Assembly: GCA_002354335.1 (NCBI GenBank)
Contig: DELI01000017.1
Span: 1 to 23,895 of the forward strand
DNA length: 23,895 nucleotides
Reading direction: 5' to 3'
DNA from: Sphingobacterium sp. UBA2700
GTDB lineage: Bacteria; Bacteroidota; Bacteroidia; Sphingobacteriales; Sphingobacteriaceae
A program made the translations under genes and the position numbers. Below the pieces are notes generated by a model, which was given only the letters and a program-made list of their open reading frames with translations, made no database searches and was not told the origin of the DNA. This document shows, one piece after another, positions 15,184 to 23,091 of the stretch; position 1 is the first letter of the stretch; the number at the start of each line of letters is the position of its first letter.

Positions 15184-15351
15184 ATGAAAAAACAATATTT
15201 AAAACCAACAATCTGGATGGAAGAAATTCAGATGGAGGAGGGCATCGCAGCAACCTCATCGAACACGCGACCTCAAGATGAAACAAATACCATTAGTGAA
15301 GAATGGCATAAAGAGGAAGATCAGAACAAAGAATTTGATTGGAACTTTTAG
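15184..15351 (+). CDS. Small acidic peptide upstream of fimbrillin-like gene
   Basis: The peptide has 55 residues, beginning MKKQYLKPTIWMEEIQMEEG, continuing IAATSS, and ending in an acidic, aromatic tail (EEWHK, EFDWNF). A short basic start, a Lys-Pro pair and a MEEGIAA-type centre are a pattern I associate with unnamed small proteins of Bacteroidota that sit beside adhesin or fimbrillin genes. This is recognition of a pattern, not of a named family. No transmembrane segment or signal peptide is present. The stop is 28 nt before the lipoprotein start, so the two are probably co-transcribed. The run of charged residues and two terminal aromatic groups suggest a binding or chaperoning role, but function is unknown. 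Confidence 0.6.
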   Translation: MKKQYLKPTIWMEEIQMEEGIAATSSNTRPQDETNTISEEWHKEEDQNKEFDWNF

Positions 15352-15379
15352 CATGATCAATAGACAAAGAGAAAGAAAC

Positions 15380-16990
15380 ATGTTTATGAAAATTATGAAA
15401 CTTAAAACGAACAACATATTGACATTTATTGCGCTAGTCTGCCTTTCTGTGCTTTCTGCCTGCCAAAAATCGAAAGATGAGCCCGCGGCTAATGCAAATG
15501 CATCCGTAATGATTAATTTATCGGTTGGCGACCCTACGGAAGAGAAAGTAAGTTTTGCAGGAAATCGTTCGACTCAAAAAGCTATTCAAAACATTCAACG
15601 ATCAAATGTTTATTTGGACGGTGGGATGACACTTGAGGTTGCAGTTACCGAACAAGGTAAAACGATTAGCTCTAGCAATTCCGGTAGTAGCGCTAAAGGT
15701 TCGCCGAAGGCGTCCGGCAGTAGTATTTTAAGAGCGTTGGCTTATGGTACAATGTATCGTGTAGCGGTGTATGATGCGTCCGGTAATTATGTCAGCAGTC
15801 AGGATTATCAATATGGTATCACGCCACCTAGCACATCTATCGCTGTCCAGGCAGGAGCAACTTATACATTTATTGTTTATTCAATCAATAGCACGGAATC
15901 CATTCCGGATATAGAAGGAAGAGAGAGTTTAAGCACGGCAAAACTGAGTAACATTAGTGCGGACCTCATGTTTTTCAAAAGAACGATGGAAATACAGTTA
16001 GGAATGAATAATCTTGATGCTGTTCTTCAACATCAGTTTAGTCAAATCACGACCAGTTTCGAAATGGACAACACGATGACCGGTGTAATCGAATCAATTA
16101 GCAATGCGGCCTTTAATCCAACAAAAGTATCAGGTTCGATAAACTTCGATGATGGAACACTGGATTTTCCTTCTGAAGATGCGTCAGCAAATATTGTCTA
16201 TCCTACGTCGGCATTTGGAGGTCGAACAATTACGAGTGACCCTACATTTATTATAAGTCCAACAACGGTTTCATCTAATCTAACGATCGCCTCCATGGTT
16301 ATCGATTCGGAAACAAAAACCAATATCAGTATTCCAAATATTAAAATAACTCCGGGGCATCGCTATAACATGAATATCAAGATCCGTTCATGTCTAGAAG
16401 AAGTGACGTCGGCACCTTTGAACTGGAATTATCCGGAAACGAGTTGGCGATTGGGCGGACGAACATTGTATGGAATATATAAAACAGATGAAAATAAGTA
16501 CTATGAAAGCGGAGAGACGATCGTGAATACCTTTACGGCTCCGGAAGCGAATTATGGATTCCAATTTGACATCACAGAGCTAGACAATGCTTTCAATATG
16601 AAAGTAAATGGTACTTACATATACGGCACAACATCCACAAATCAAATACAATTCGAAGAATTCGGTACAGCTGAAGGACAGGCGGTTAATATCGAGTTTC
16701 AAGATGGCTCTCAATACGGCGATCAAGTCGACATGATTTACATGTTAAAAGGAACGAGTGTTAATCCGATCATTAGAATCGTAATCAGCAAAACCGGCGA
16801 AGTTCAACTGTTCGGTAGCAAAGTAAATAACGGACCACTATTCCCTTTACGATTAAAAGGAAATAGAACTTTTAATAAAGTAACTTGGAACAGCACGGGA
16901 AGCAATACGGTGGATGTTTCACAAACGGTTGCAGGAAAAACAGTTATTATCGGTCGAGGCTATGGACGTAAAACGGTGCGCTGTAAATAA
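15380..16990 (+). CDS. Fimbrillin-like surface lipoprotein
   Basis: The protein has 536 residues from the ATG at 15380; an ATG at 15386 is also possible. I reject the longer 15278 start because it overlaps the upstream peptide gene and would place the signal about 45 residues in. A hydrophobic signal ends in the lipobox LSAC, with Cys28 as the lipidated residue. The mature part begins with a Ser/Gly-rich segment (about residues 95-115), followed by beta-rich sequence with TYTFIVYSINS and HRYNMNIKIRS. These are features of the FimA/Mfa-like fimbrillin families, which form pilus shafts or tips after proteolytic maturation. It is a candidate adhesin or pilus subunit on the outer surface. No anchor or assembly genes (FimB, FimC, Mfa2-type) lie nearby, so it may stand alone. 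A strong terminator closes the unit. Confidence 0.75.
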   Translation: MFMKIMKLKTNNILTFIALVCLSVLSACQKSKDEPAANANASVMINLSVGDPTEEKVSFAGNRSTQKAIQNIQRSNVYLDGGMTLEVAVTEQGKTISSSNSGSSAKGSPKASGSSILRALAYGTMYRVAVYDASGNYVSSQDYQYGITPPSTSIAVQAGATYTFIVYSINSTESIPDIEGRESLSTAKLSNISADLMFFKRTMEIQLGMNNLDAVLQHQFSQITTSFEMDNTMTGVIESISNAAFNPTKVSGSINFDDGTLDFPSEDASANIVYPTSAFGGRTITSDPTFIISPTTVSSNLTIASMVIDSETKTNISIPNIKITPGHRYNMNIKIRSCLEEVTSAPLNWNYPETSWRLGGRTLYGIYKTDENKYYESGETIVNTFTAPEANYGFQFDITELDNAFNMKVNGTYIYGTTSTNQIQFEEFGTAEGQAVNIEFQDGSQYGDQVDMIYMLKGTSVNPIIRIVISKTGEVQLFGSKVNNGPLFPLRLKGNRTFNKVTWNSTGSNTVDVSQTVAGKTVIIGRGYGRKTVRCK

Positions 16991-17024
16991 CATCGTAAAA
17001 CTCAATTGCATTAATAAATTTCCG

Positions 17025-17056
17025 GAAGCTAGATCTCGATCTAGCTTCTGTTTTTC
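17025..17056 (+). terminator. Rho-independent terminator after fimbrillin-like gene
   Basis: GAAGCTAGAT, the loop CTCG and ATCTAGCTTC form a perfect 10-bp stem, followed by TGTTTTTC. It lies 35 nt after the lipoprotein stop and separates it from the next small gene. Confidence 0.85.
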
Positions 17057-17108
17057 TATATATCCACCAGGTCGAAAAACTATTTTAAAAACTATACGTT
17101 TTACAGTT

Positions 17109-17297
17109 ATGAAACGAAATGAAGTAAAAGATTTGATCGAACAAGGGTATCACGTATTGCAACGCGGCGGCCCCGTAAAAGTGAAAGGGGATCTTTGGTA
17201 TTATCTTGAAGAGATTGATGAAGAAGATACCGGTGTATTGGTATTAGCAGATATGCTGCACTTCTCAGATGAAGAATTAGAAAGAGTGAGGGGATAG
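17109..17297 (+). CDS. Small conserved-looking protein of unknown function
   Basis: The protein has 62 residues from the ATG at 17109. A longer reading that starts inside the lipoprotein gene would cross a strong terminator, so it is rejected. The sequence is compact and well formed: a short helix (NEVKDLIEQGYHVL), a basic beta-hairpin (GPVKVKGDLWYYLEEI) and an acidic helix (DEEDTGVLVLADMLHFSDEELERV). It looks like a small folded cytoplasmic protein, but no family is recognisable. It converges on the minus-strand gene ending at 17319, 21 nt away. Confidence 0.6.
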   Translation: MKRNEVKDLIEQGYHVLQRGGPVKVKGDLWYYLEEIDEEDTGVLVLADMLHFSDEELERVRG

Positions 17298-17318
17298 GAT
17301 GGTAACACGATCATCGAC

Positions 17319-17516
17319 TTACTTCGTAGCTTCATAGAACTGTACCAAACGAATGTAAGCTGGGCACTTCTCTAATTCCCTTGTCCAGCGCTCGCAATCA
17401 GCAAACTGAATTGCTAAAAACTTCCCTGATTCTGTCACCGTGGAAGATGAATTAATCTGTACAGATTCTGGAAATGATTTGCCTAATAATGCGGCTCTAA
17501 GTTCTGCTAGTGTCAT
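17319..17516 (-). CDS. Small protein, possibly DUF6965-like
   Basis: The protein has 65 residues. MTLAELRAALLGKSFPESVQ, then TVTESGKFLAIQF and CERWTRELEKCPAYIRLVQF, form two helices around a beta-turn. The MTLAELR...P...VQIN...KFL...L order resembles the short DUF6965-type proteins of Bacteroidota; I hold this loosely. A TATATTCG box ends 4 nt before the ATG on the minus strand, again suggesting a leaderless transcript. It is followed on the same strand, upstream, by another small gene, and the two may be a pair. Confidence 0.55.
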   Translation of the reverse strand: MTLAELRAALLGKSFPESVQINSSSTVTESGKFLAIQFADCERWTRELEKCPAYIRLVQFYEATK

Positions 17517-17537
17517 AGCGCGAATATAACGAAAAGT

Positions 17538-17726
17538 TTAATATATACCGAAGGCTTCCGGATAGCGGACAGTCCCTTGTATAGCCTTCAATGCTCCATC
17601 ACTTAATTCAATAGCCGTACTATTGACCTTCGGCAGCTCAAACGAAAAATGAGTATCAAACGTATATGCTGGTTTGTACCCAAAACGTAGTTCACTGGGA
17701 TCTTCTTGTCGTATTGTTACGTTCAT
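17538..17726 (-). CDS. Small hypothetical protein
   Basis: The protein has 62 residues and no recognisable family. A basic start (NVTIRQEDPSELRFGYKP) is followed by beta-prone sequence (YTFDTHFSFELPKVNSTAIEL) and a short C-terminal part (GALKAIQGTVRYPEAFGIY). No signal or membrane segment is present. It lies 21 nt upstream of the 65-residue gene on the same strand and is divergent from the cold-shock gene. Confidence 0.45.
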   Translation of the reverse strand: MNVTIRQEDPSELRFGYKPAYTFDTHFSFELPKVNSTAIELSDGALKAIQGTVRYPEAFGIY

Positions 17727-17834
17727 AATCCGTTATCTTGATCTCTGCAACATATAAAATATGCGTCTAATGGACTTAATCGCATATTCTTAATATTTAA
17801 CGAATTTTAAAAATTTATTAACGATTAATTATCC

Positions 17835-18086
17835 TATCTTTGGTATGATAATCAGGCTCTGCCTTTGCTTCTCTGAAACAGATCAGTTTACTCATCCATT
17901 TTAGTTTCGCTATTTCAGTTGCTTATTTGTTCTCCAATCAACGGTGCAGAAACTATTCGAATTTGTATTCCTTCAAATTCTTCTAAGACACATCATTGCT
18001 AGCTAACAACAGATTATTTGTCGCCTTAGGGCGATAACAGAAAGGCTTTTTGCCGGAACAGAATATTTCATTAAACACATAAAACA
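17835..18086 (+). promoter_or_regulatory. Promoter and long 5' leader of cold-shock gene
   Basis: TATCTTTG at 17835-17842 is a perfect -7 match with TTTA 17 nt upstream. Transcription from about 17848 gives a leader of some 240 nt, long for this genome, where several genes look leaderless. The leader has no reading frame and contains the hairpin TCGCC-TTAG-GGCGA at 18021-18034. Long structured leaders that refold with temperature are established for cspA in enterobacteria; the same role here is inference. Confidence 0.5.
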
Positions 18087-18278
18087 ATGCAAGAAGGAAA
18101 AGTAAAATTCTTTAACAACACCAAAGGATTCGGATTTATTACACCTAATGATGGTAGTGCAGATATCTTTGTACACACAACAGGACTTAGAGACAATATC
18201 AGAGAAAATGATACTGTAACTTTCGACGTAGAAAAAACTCCAAAAGGATTAAGCGCTACAAACGTGCGTATCGCATAA
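18087..18278 (+). CDS. Cold-shock domain protein (CspA family)
   Basis: The protein is 63 residues, one five-stranded OB-fold domain. RNP1 is KGFGFI at residues 13-18 and RNP2 is DIFVH at 26-30, with the aromatic RNA-stacking residues Phe15, Phe17 and Phe28 present. Such proteins bind single-stranded RNA or DNA and keep transcripts unfolded, often during cold or growth transitions. The gene is monocistronic, with a long leader and a strong terminator. It converges on a DEAD-box-like helicase gene, another RNA-remodelling type, which may or may not be meaningful. Confidence 0.95.
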   Translation: MQEGKVKFFNNTKGFGFITPNDGSADIFVHTTGLRDNIRENDTVTFDVEKTPKGLSATNVRIA

Positions 18279-18300
18279 CAAACTTGTAAGTATGTTATTA

Positions 18301-18341
18301 AAATGTGGCGAAGATGGAAATCTTCTGCCACATTTTTTTTT
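18301..18341 (+). terminator. Strong rho-independent terminator of cold-shock gene
   Basis: AAATGTGGC plus GAAGAT, the loop GGAA, ATCTTC, a one-base bulge and GCCACATTT form a 15-bp stem followed by a T-tract. It lies in the convergent spacer with the helicase gene. Confidence 0.9.
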
Positions 18342-18401
18342 GAGGAAAGACTGATTTTCTAAGGTTTTTTATCCAAAGAATCTAAACCCTATCAGCACAT
18401 C

Positions 18402-19676
18402 CTACCTTCTCTTTTTCTTCATCGTCATTTTCGCTTTCGCACCACCTCCATAATTGTAGGTCTTGCTATTGCTTTCTTTCTTCTTATGGAAAGCGCCGCC
18501 TTGACTCTCGTCAATAACGACCTTCTCTTTTGGGGCATCAGAAGGGGTATAGATCAACAAATCTTCCGGCAATGGTTCCACCGGGATTTTCTTGCCCAAA
18601 GATTGCTCAATCTTTTTTACTTCCGGTAATTCGATGTCTGTCGCAAAGCTGATCGCGATAGCATCCTCATCAGACGTTTTTAAAACATGTTTTACAAAGC
18701 GCTCAATCTCTTCCGGAATTTCGAAATGGAAAATAAATGGAATGCCGCTCAAATCAACATCAGACGTATTCTCATTCGCAACCAATAATATTCTGCACTC
18801 CGGCAATTGCTTGAAGATATTGACATCATCTATGTTATAGTCTTGTGGATTGATACCCTGATATAACGCTGCTACACCTTTCTTAACATGTAGTCTTTCC
18901 AATAATTTACGTGCCGTATGCACGGTATTGACAAATACCACAACCTTATCGAAAACCTCTTCGTCGCGCATCAAATCATTCAACAAATTGATTTTCGTAG
19001 TAAAGTTTGGAACCTGATATAATAAAAGTTCATGTGTGTCGTGGGTATAATCGCCCAGATCTTCAACCTCAATCAACGTAGCAAACGGCATGAAAACATC
19101 AAGCATCGCGTGAAGCTTCTCATGCTCCACTGTGCTAAATGCGAGGTACTGAACCTTTCCACAGCTTTGAGCGAGCTCTCGCACCGTATTTGACATCCCT
19201 TGTTTTACAATCTCTTCCGCATCATCAACAATGAAGGTCTGTATACGATTCAGGTTCAATCCTAATTTCAGATAAACGGCTCGTGCGCGAGTAGGAGTCG
19301 CAACGACAATATCGACACCACGAACTAGGTCTTCAATTTCCTCCTCCATGCTTCCCGAAGATTTTAACCCCATAATAGCGAGGTTCTTGTTTTTGCTAAT
19401 GCTATAGAACGCTTCCACTATCTCCTCGATACGCTCTTCATTAGGCGCTAAAACCAAAACCTTAGGCGCCTCATCATCCGTATATTTTAAGCGCATCAAG
19501 ACACCTAAAATATAAGTAGTCGTTTTTCCGGCACCTTCAGGAGCAATACCAATTAAACTATGACCTCCAACAATTCTAGAAAGGGTTTTTATCTGGAATT
19601 CCTTCGCAGTAAAATAACCTAATTCGTTCATGTTTGAGTAAAGACGCTTGCTAAGTTTTAATTTATCTAAAGACAC
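18402..19676 (-). CDS. DEAD-box-like RNA helicase with degenerate motifs
   Basis: The protein has 424 residues from a GTG at 19676. I prefer this start because the protein then begins MSLDKLKLSK, just ahead of the Q-motif region (FTAKEFQIKT), and because a perfect -7 box (TAACTTTG, minus strand 19713-19706) lies 30 nt upstream. A GTG at 19817 would add 47 residues across that promoter. Walker A is kept as PEGAGKTT (46-53) and motif Ib as VVATPTRA. Motif II is VDDAEE (DDAE at 151-154) instead of DEAD, motif III is FST instead of SAT, and the motif VI HRxGRxxR is replaced by ERFVKHVLKT. It may thus bind ATP but hydrolyse it poorly, or belong to a divergent subfamily. The C-terminus is lysine-rich with a GGG spacer, suited to RNA binding. 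Confidence 0.8.
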   Translation of the reverse strand: MSLDKLKLSKRLYSNMNELGYFTAKEFQIKTLSRIVGGHSLIGIAPEGAGKTTTYILGVLMRLKYTDDEAPKVLVLAPNEERIEEIVEAFYSISKNKNLAIMGLKSSGSMEEEIEDLVRGVDIVVATPTRARAVYLKLGLNLNRIQTFIVDDAEEIVKQGMSNTVRELAQSCGKVQYLAFSTVEHEKLHAMLDVFMPFATLIEVEDLGDYTHDTHELLLYQVPNFTTKINLLNDLMRDEEVFDKVVVFVNTVHTARKLLERLHVKKGVAALYQGINPQDYNIDDVNIFKQLPECRILLVANENTSDVDLSGIPFIFHFEIPEEIERFVKHVLKTSDEDAIAISFATDIELPEVKKIEQSLGKKIPVEPLPEDLLIYTPSDAPKEKVVIDESQGGAFHKKKESNSKTYNYGGGAKAKMTMKKKRR

Positions 19677-19897
19677 TGTTGATTTTTTAAATGAATGTGT
19701 AGCGACAAAGTTAATTAAAATATCGCGGTTCTCGGTTATCCAATCCGCTGAGCGAAGCCCTAGACGAGGAATTTCTATGAAACTAAATTTAGTAATTTTC
19801 AATATATTTGAGCCCACACACTAACGGGGCCAACCTGAAACTAGCACTTCTAGTAGCTATCGCAATTTACAAGCATCGTACTTGAGTAACTTATTCT

Positions 19898-19948
19898 CTG
19901 AAATATGGCTGCTGTATGGTCGAATATGGACTGAGGACTGTCGAATAT
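19898..19948 (+). promoter_or_regulatory. Three 9-bp direct repeats at 21-nt spacing: candidate LytTR site
   Basis: CTGAAATAT (19898), GTCGAATAT (19919) and GTCGAATAT (19940) start exactly 21 nt apart. The last two are identical, with a 12-nt spacer; the first matches at 6 of 9 positions. LytTR regulators are known to bind two 9-bp direct repeats with a 12-13 bp gap, which is this geometry. The last repeat ends 18 nt before a -7-like TATGTTTT (19967-19974) that lacks a -33 TTTG, as expected of an activated promoter. The adjacent operon encodes a LytTR protein, so autoregulation is likely. Confidence 0.55.
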
Positions 19949-19988
19949 CGAATTAACTCCGTTTAGTATGTTTTAATAAATCATTTTT

Positions 19989-21944
19989 ATGTTTATGAAC
20001 CAAAATCCGACCGTTCGCACCTTTCTCATAAGCCCAATGATACTATGGATCGCATTGATCTCGACCTTCTCGTTGATGGTCAATGCCTGTCATACCGATC
20101 AAAGCAATGGTGTATCAACGAACGAGCAACAACGATTGGATAGCGTCGCCAAGCGAGAGTTCCTAAAATATTTTACCCTTTCGATCGAATCCAGAGAAGC
20201 GGACGCAGACACCCTGCTGAAAGCCTATGAGCGAACAGAAGGTTATAGAGATAACATATATTATTGGATTACGAAAGTCGGGAAATTAAACTATGGTTTT
20301 AAAAATGATACACTAGTCAAAATTGTAGAAGCTATTGATATCCCTAAATCAAAGCCTGAAGAATGGGTTCTTCAACAGTTGATATTGTTGAAAAGTAAAT
20401 CCAACGATCGAGATCTCAACCCATCGGCCGTATTAAAACAATTGATTGAAGCGCGTTCAGAAGCCGAAAAACTTAATTCCATATTTATATATGAGCTAGA
20501 CAACCTTTTAGCAATGTCATATTATGTCAATGGGGATACAGAAAATTCATTGAAACATGTAGAATTGCTGAAGCGGAATTATCCTTATCCGCATCATCCC
20601 AGATTTAGGCAAATGTATTACGATATACGTTTCATGCTCTCATTAAATTACAATGACAAGGTCAAAACGAAGGAGTTTTTAGATAGCTGCCAATCCTTAG
20701 CCATCGCATTAAATGATACACTTGCGCTGATGCGATCCTACGACTTCGAAGCGCAATGGCTTAAACGGACGGGCAGAACGCAAGAAGCAATAGAGAAGGC
20801 GAGGGTTTACTTTCAATTTGCCAATGAGACGAAAAGGTACAATGCGATAAAACGCTATCTTAACTTTGCAGAATTATTTCTTGCCAACGGTCAGCCGGAT
20901 TCCGCAATTTTCTATCTGAACCAAGGTGTTAAATTGGATTCGATTCAAAAAAATAACACCAAGGATTTGGCAGGAACTTACCTCGTATATAGTGCATCAT
21001 ATGCAATGAAAGGTGATTTCAAACGAGCTTTTGATTACAGCAAAAAGGAAAATGAAGCATTTAAAGAAGCGACTGAACTTATTCAGAAGACTGAAATTGC
21101 GGAACTGACAGCGCGCTATGATGCCGAAAGGAAAGACGAAGCTATCCAATCGCTGCAGACCAATAATGAATTAAACGACAAATTGATCTTACAGCAACGT
21201 TGGACCTTCAGTATATCAATTGCTTTACTCGCTCTGCTAGGCTTCTTTCTGTTCAATTTCTACAAGCAGAAGCTCTTTAAAGCGCGGCATGATAAATTGC
21301 TGCTAGAAAATAAACAGCTTCTCTTAGAGCAAAAAAATAGGCAGAATCAGTTGAACCCTCATTTCATCTATAATTCCATCGCAAACCTACAAGGCCTCAT
21401 CAGTACCAACCAAAAGCAAGAAGCCAATCAATATCTGATCACATTGACAAGAGTAATCAGAGATATGCTCGAGCTGAATCGAAAAGACTTCATCCCTTTA
21501 GAAAAAGAAATCAAAAGTTTGCAGAATTATGTCAATTTACAACAGATGCGATTTAGTCATTCTTTCGATTTCAAAGTAGATTCTACTGATTTGGATATAG
21601 ATAATATCCTAATTCCGCCCATGCTAATTCAGCCATTTGTTGAAAATGCTATTGAACACGGTTTAATGAACCTCGATCGTCAAGGCTGTTTACAAGTGAA
21701 GTTCTATCAGGATGACAGGACCTTACATATCGAAATCACCGACAATGGAAAAGGGGCGACAGAAGAATCCGTCAAAAATTTTGAAAAGGAATCTCTTTCC
21801 CATATTATCACGCAGGAACGTATTGAATTGCTTTATGGTAAGGATATCAAGACTGCTGGATTAAAGACTTTTCCAAATTTCAGAACCGATGGCTCTGGAT
21901 ATAAAGTTGAAATATATATACCATTAACCTTATTTTTTGATTAA
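19989..21944 (+). CDS. LytS/YehU-type sensor histidine kinase with TPR sensor region
   Basis: The protein has 651 residues. An N-terminal hydrophobic segment ends in VNAC (Cys34), either a lipoprotein-like signal or a membrane anchor. Residues 45-400 are helical and TPR-like (for example LFLANGQPDSAIFYLNQGV) and probably lie in the periplasm. A transmembrane helix spans about 405-425 (SISIALLALLGFFLFNF), then a Gln/Leu-rich coiled coil. The His_kinase domain has the phospho-acceptor His458 in LNPHFIYNS. The ATPase part has Asn553 in PFVENAIEHG and the G-box ITDNGKG. This is the family that signals to LytTR regulators. The regulator gene starts 3 nt after the stop. The ligand is unknown; the peptide genes downstream make a peptide a fair guess. 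An alternative ATG is at 19995. Confidence 0.92.
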   Translation: MFMNQNPTVRTFLISPMILWIALISTFSLMVNACHTDQSNGVSTNEQQRLDSVAKREFLKYFTLSIESREADADTLLKAYERTEGYRDNIYYWITKVGKLNYGFKNDTLVKIVEAIDIPKSKPEEWVLQQLILLKSKSNDRDLNPSAVLKQLIEARSEAEKLNSIFIYELDNLLAMSYYVNGDTENSLKHVELLKRNYPYPHHPRFRQMYYDIRFMLSLNYNDKVKTKEFLDSCQSLAIALNDTLALMRSYDFEAQWLKRTGRTQEAIEKARVYFQFANETKRYNAIKRYLNFAELFLANGQPDSAIFYLNQGVKLDSIQKNNTKDLAGTYLVYSASYAMKGDFKRAFDYSKKENEAFKEATELIQKTEIAELTARYDAERKDEAIQSLQTNNELNDKLILQQRWTFSISIALLALLGFFLFNFYKQKLFKARHDKLLLENKQLLLEQKNRQNQLNPHFIYNSIANLQGLISTNQKQEANQYLITLTRVIRDMLELNRKDFIPLEKEIKSLQNYVNLQQMRFSHSFDFKVDSTDLDIDNILIPPMLIQPFVENAIEHGLMNLDRQGCLQVKFYQDDRTLHIEITDNGKGATEESVKNFEKESLSHIITQERIELLYGKDIKTAGLKTFPNFRTDGSGYKVEIYIPLTLFFD

Positions 21945-21947
21945 AAT

Positions 21948-22688
21948 ATGCTGAAGATCTACATACTTGAAGATGAGGAAAACATACTCCGATACATCCG
22001 TACCATCCTCGATGAAATTCCTTATGTCACTGTGCTGGGTTCCGCAGCTTCTGTAAAGAAGGCGCAAATAGAAATTCCCAAAGAATCTCCTGATCTTATT
22101 CTTTCCGATATTCAACTCAAAGATGGAATTAGTCTAGAGTTGCTTGCAAACCTTAATCTGGATACCCACATCATCTTTATCACCGCATTCAATCAATACG
22201 CAATGGAAGCCTTAAACCTCGGCGCCATTGGCTACCTAACAAAACCAATAGACCCGAATCTCCTAGTTGAGAAGATTGAGCAGTGCTATAAGAAAACGTC
22301 AGAATTTAAGTTCAATCAACTGCAACTTAAGATTGCTGAAAATCATCTGAAGCATCCCTCGATACCCAAAAAGATCGCTCTACGGACTTTTGAGTTTACT
22401 CAAATCGTAAATGTGGAAGACATACTGTATTGTTATAGTGATAAGGGCTATACAACGTTTAACCTCAAAGATGGTGTCAGTCTTATGGTTTCTAAGGTAA
22501 TCAAGCACTTTGAAGCCACGTTACCTCCAGAACAATTTATTCGCTGTCATCAATCGTATCTAATTAACTCTCATTTTATCCATAAATACTATAAGGACGG
22601 ACAATTGGAAATGCGAGATGGTAAGAAAATTCCGGTTTCTAACCGAAAGCGAGAAGCCATCATGCAGTTTATTGAAAGACTTACCTAG
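21948..22688 (+). CDS. LytTR-family response regulator
   Basis: The protein has 246 residues. The receiver domain has acidic pocket residues in ILEDEEN, phospho-acceptor Asp54 in LILSDIQL, the switch Thr in FITAFNQ and Lys in LTKPID. A LytTR DNA-binding domain covers about 140-243 (EDILYCYSDKGYTTF, then EQFIRCHQSYLIN, ending IPVSNRKREAI), with the usual HxSYLIN core. It is the cognate partner of the kinase 3 nt upstream. It probably binds the 21-nt-spaced repeats at 19898-19948, and perhaps a related site before the downstream peptide genes. A terminator separates it from those genes. Confidence 0.95.
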   Translation: MLKIYILEDEENILRYIRTILDEIPYVTVLGSAASVKKAQIEIPKESPDLILSDIQLKDGISLELLANLNLDTHIIFITAFNQYAMEALNLGAIGYLTKPIDPNLLVEKIEQCYKKTSEFKFNQLQLKIAENHLKHPSIPKKIALRTFEFTQIVNVEDILYCYSDKGYTTFNLKDGVSLMVSKVIKHFEATLPPEQFIRCHQSYLINSHFIHKYYKDGQLEMRDGKKIPVSNRKREAIMQFIERLT

Positions 22689-22716
22689 CACTGTTGATTT
22701 TAATTTTTAGTTGTTT

Positions 22717-22745
22717 AAACGCACTTTCCAGTGCGTTTTTTGTGT
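22717..22745 (+). terminator. Rho-independent terminator after response regulator
   Basis: AAACGCACT, the loop TTCC and AGTGCGTTT run into a T-tract, 28 nt after the stop. It implies that the peptide genes have their own promoter. Confidence 0.85.
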
Positions 22746-22783
22746 TTTATGGCCCTTTTATTCTGATCCTACATCTTTCGAAA

Positions 22784-22813
22784 ATCGAATATTTTCCAAA
22801 ACTCAACGCTTAT
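22784..22813 (+). promoter_or_regulatory. Candidate LytTR half-site upstream of peptide cluster
   Basis: ATCGAATAT at 22784-22792 shares eight of nine bases (TCGAATAT) with the two identical repeats before the kinase gene. At +21 nt lies AACGCTTAT, which matches only 5 of 9. The site is about 100 nt before the first peptide start and after the regulator's terminator. One good repeat and one poor one make this suggestive only. Confidence 0.35.
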
Positions 22814-22895
22814 TGATTTATATAGGCACCAATCTTTAATCTCACGAAAATCTTTAAAATATTCCTTGATATTTAAATCAACAAACAAGTCAGAG

Positions 22896-23084
22896 ATGAA
22901 AAAATTAGAGAAAATTGAGACCAAAAAAATATTAGCGACAGCCAATATCAAAGGTGGATCGATTGGACTCCAATCAAGCTTTAGTAATGATACAGGTATT
23001 GTCACTGGTGGCGTTGATCCGACATGCAATAAAAGCACGGGCTATGTAGTGGCTGACAACTGGAGAGACTATGTCGATTTATAA
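22896..23084 (+). CDS. Double-glycine leader peptide precursor 1
   Basis: The precursor has 62 residues from the ATG at 22896. The longer reading from 22866 is rejected because the two sister genes begin at the equivalent Met. The leader MKKLEKIETKKILATANIKG plus one Gly (21 residues, Gly-Gly at 20-21) resembles the GG-type natural-product/bacteriocin precursor leaders of Bacteroidota, normally cut by a C39 peptidase of an ABC exporter. The core has 41 residues and a net charge near -3. It contains VTGGVDPT (core 15-22) and a single Cys directly after it, plus Trp in DNWRDY near the end. The core is not cationic, so it is not a typical membrane-active bacteriocin. A signalling peptide or a modified RiPP is equally possible. 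No maturase is visible. Confidence 0.75.
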   Translation: MKKLEKIETKKILATANIKGGSIGLQSSFSNDTGIVTGGVDPTCNKSTGYVVADNWRDYVDL

Positions 23085-23091
23085 CAGTAGT

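Noticed and set aside
15077..15286. 69-codon minus-strand frame over the peptide gene start
   Set aside because: It opposes the better supported 55-codon gene and shows no recognisable feature.
15278..15379. Longer start for the fimbrillin-like lipoprotein
   Set aside because: It overlaps the 55-codon peptide gene in another frame and places the lipobox far from the N-terminus.
16914..17108. N-terminal extension of the small gene at 17109
   Set aside because: It lies within the lipoprotein gene and crosses a strong terminator; the ATG at 17109 gives a compact protein.
22866..22895. Upstream start for peptide precursor 1
   Set aside because: The two sister precursors start at the equivalent MKKLEK methionine.
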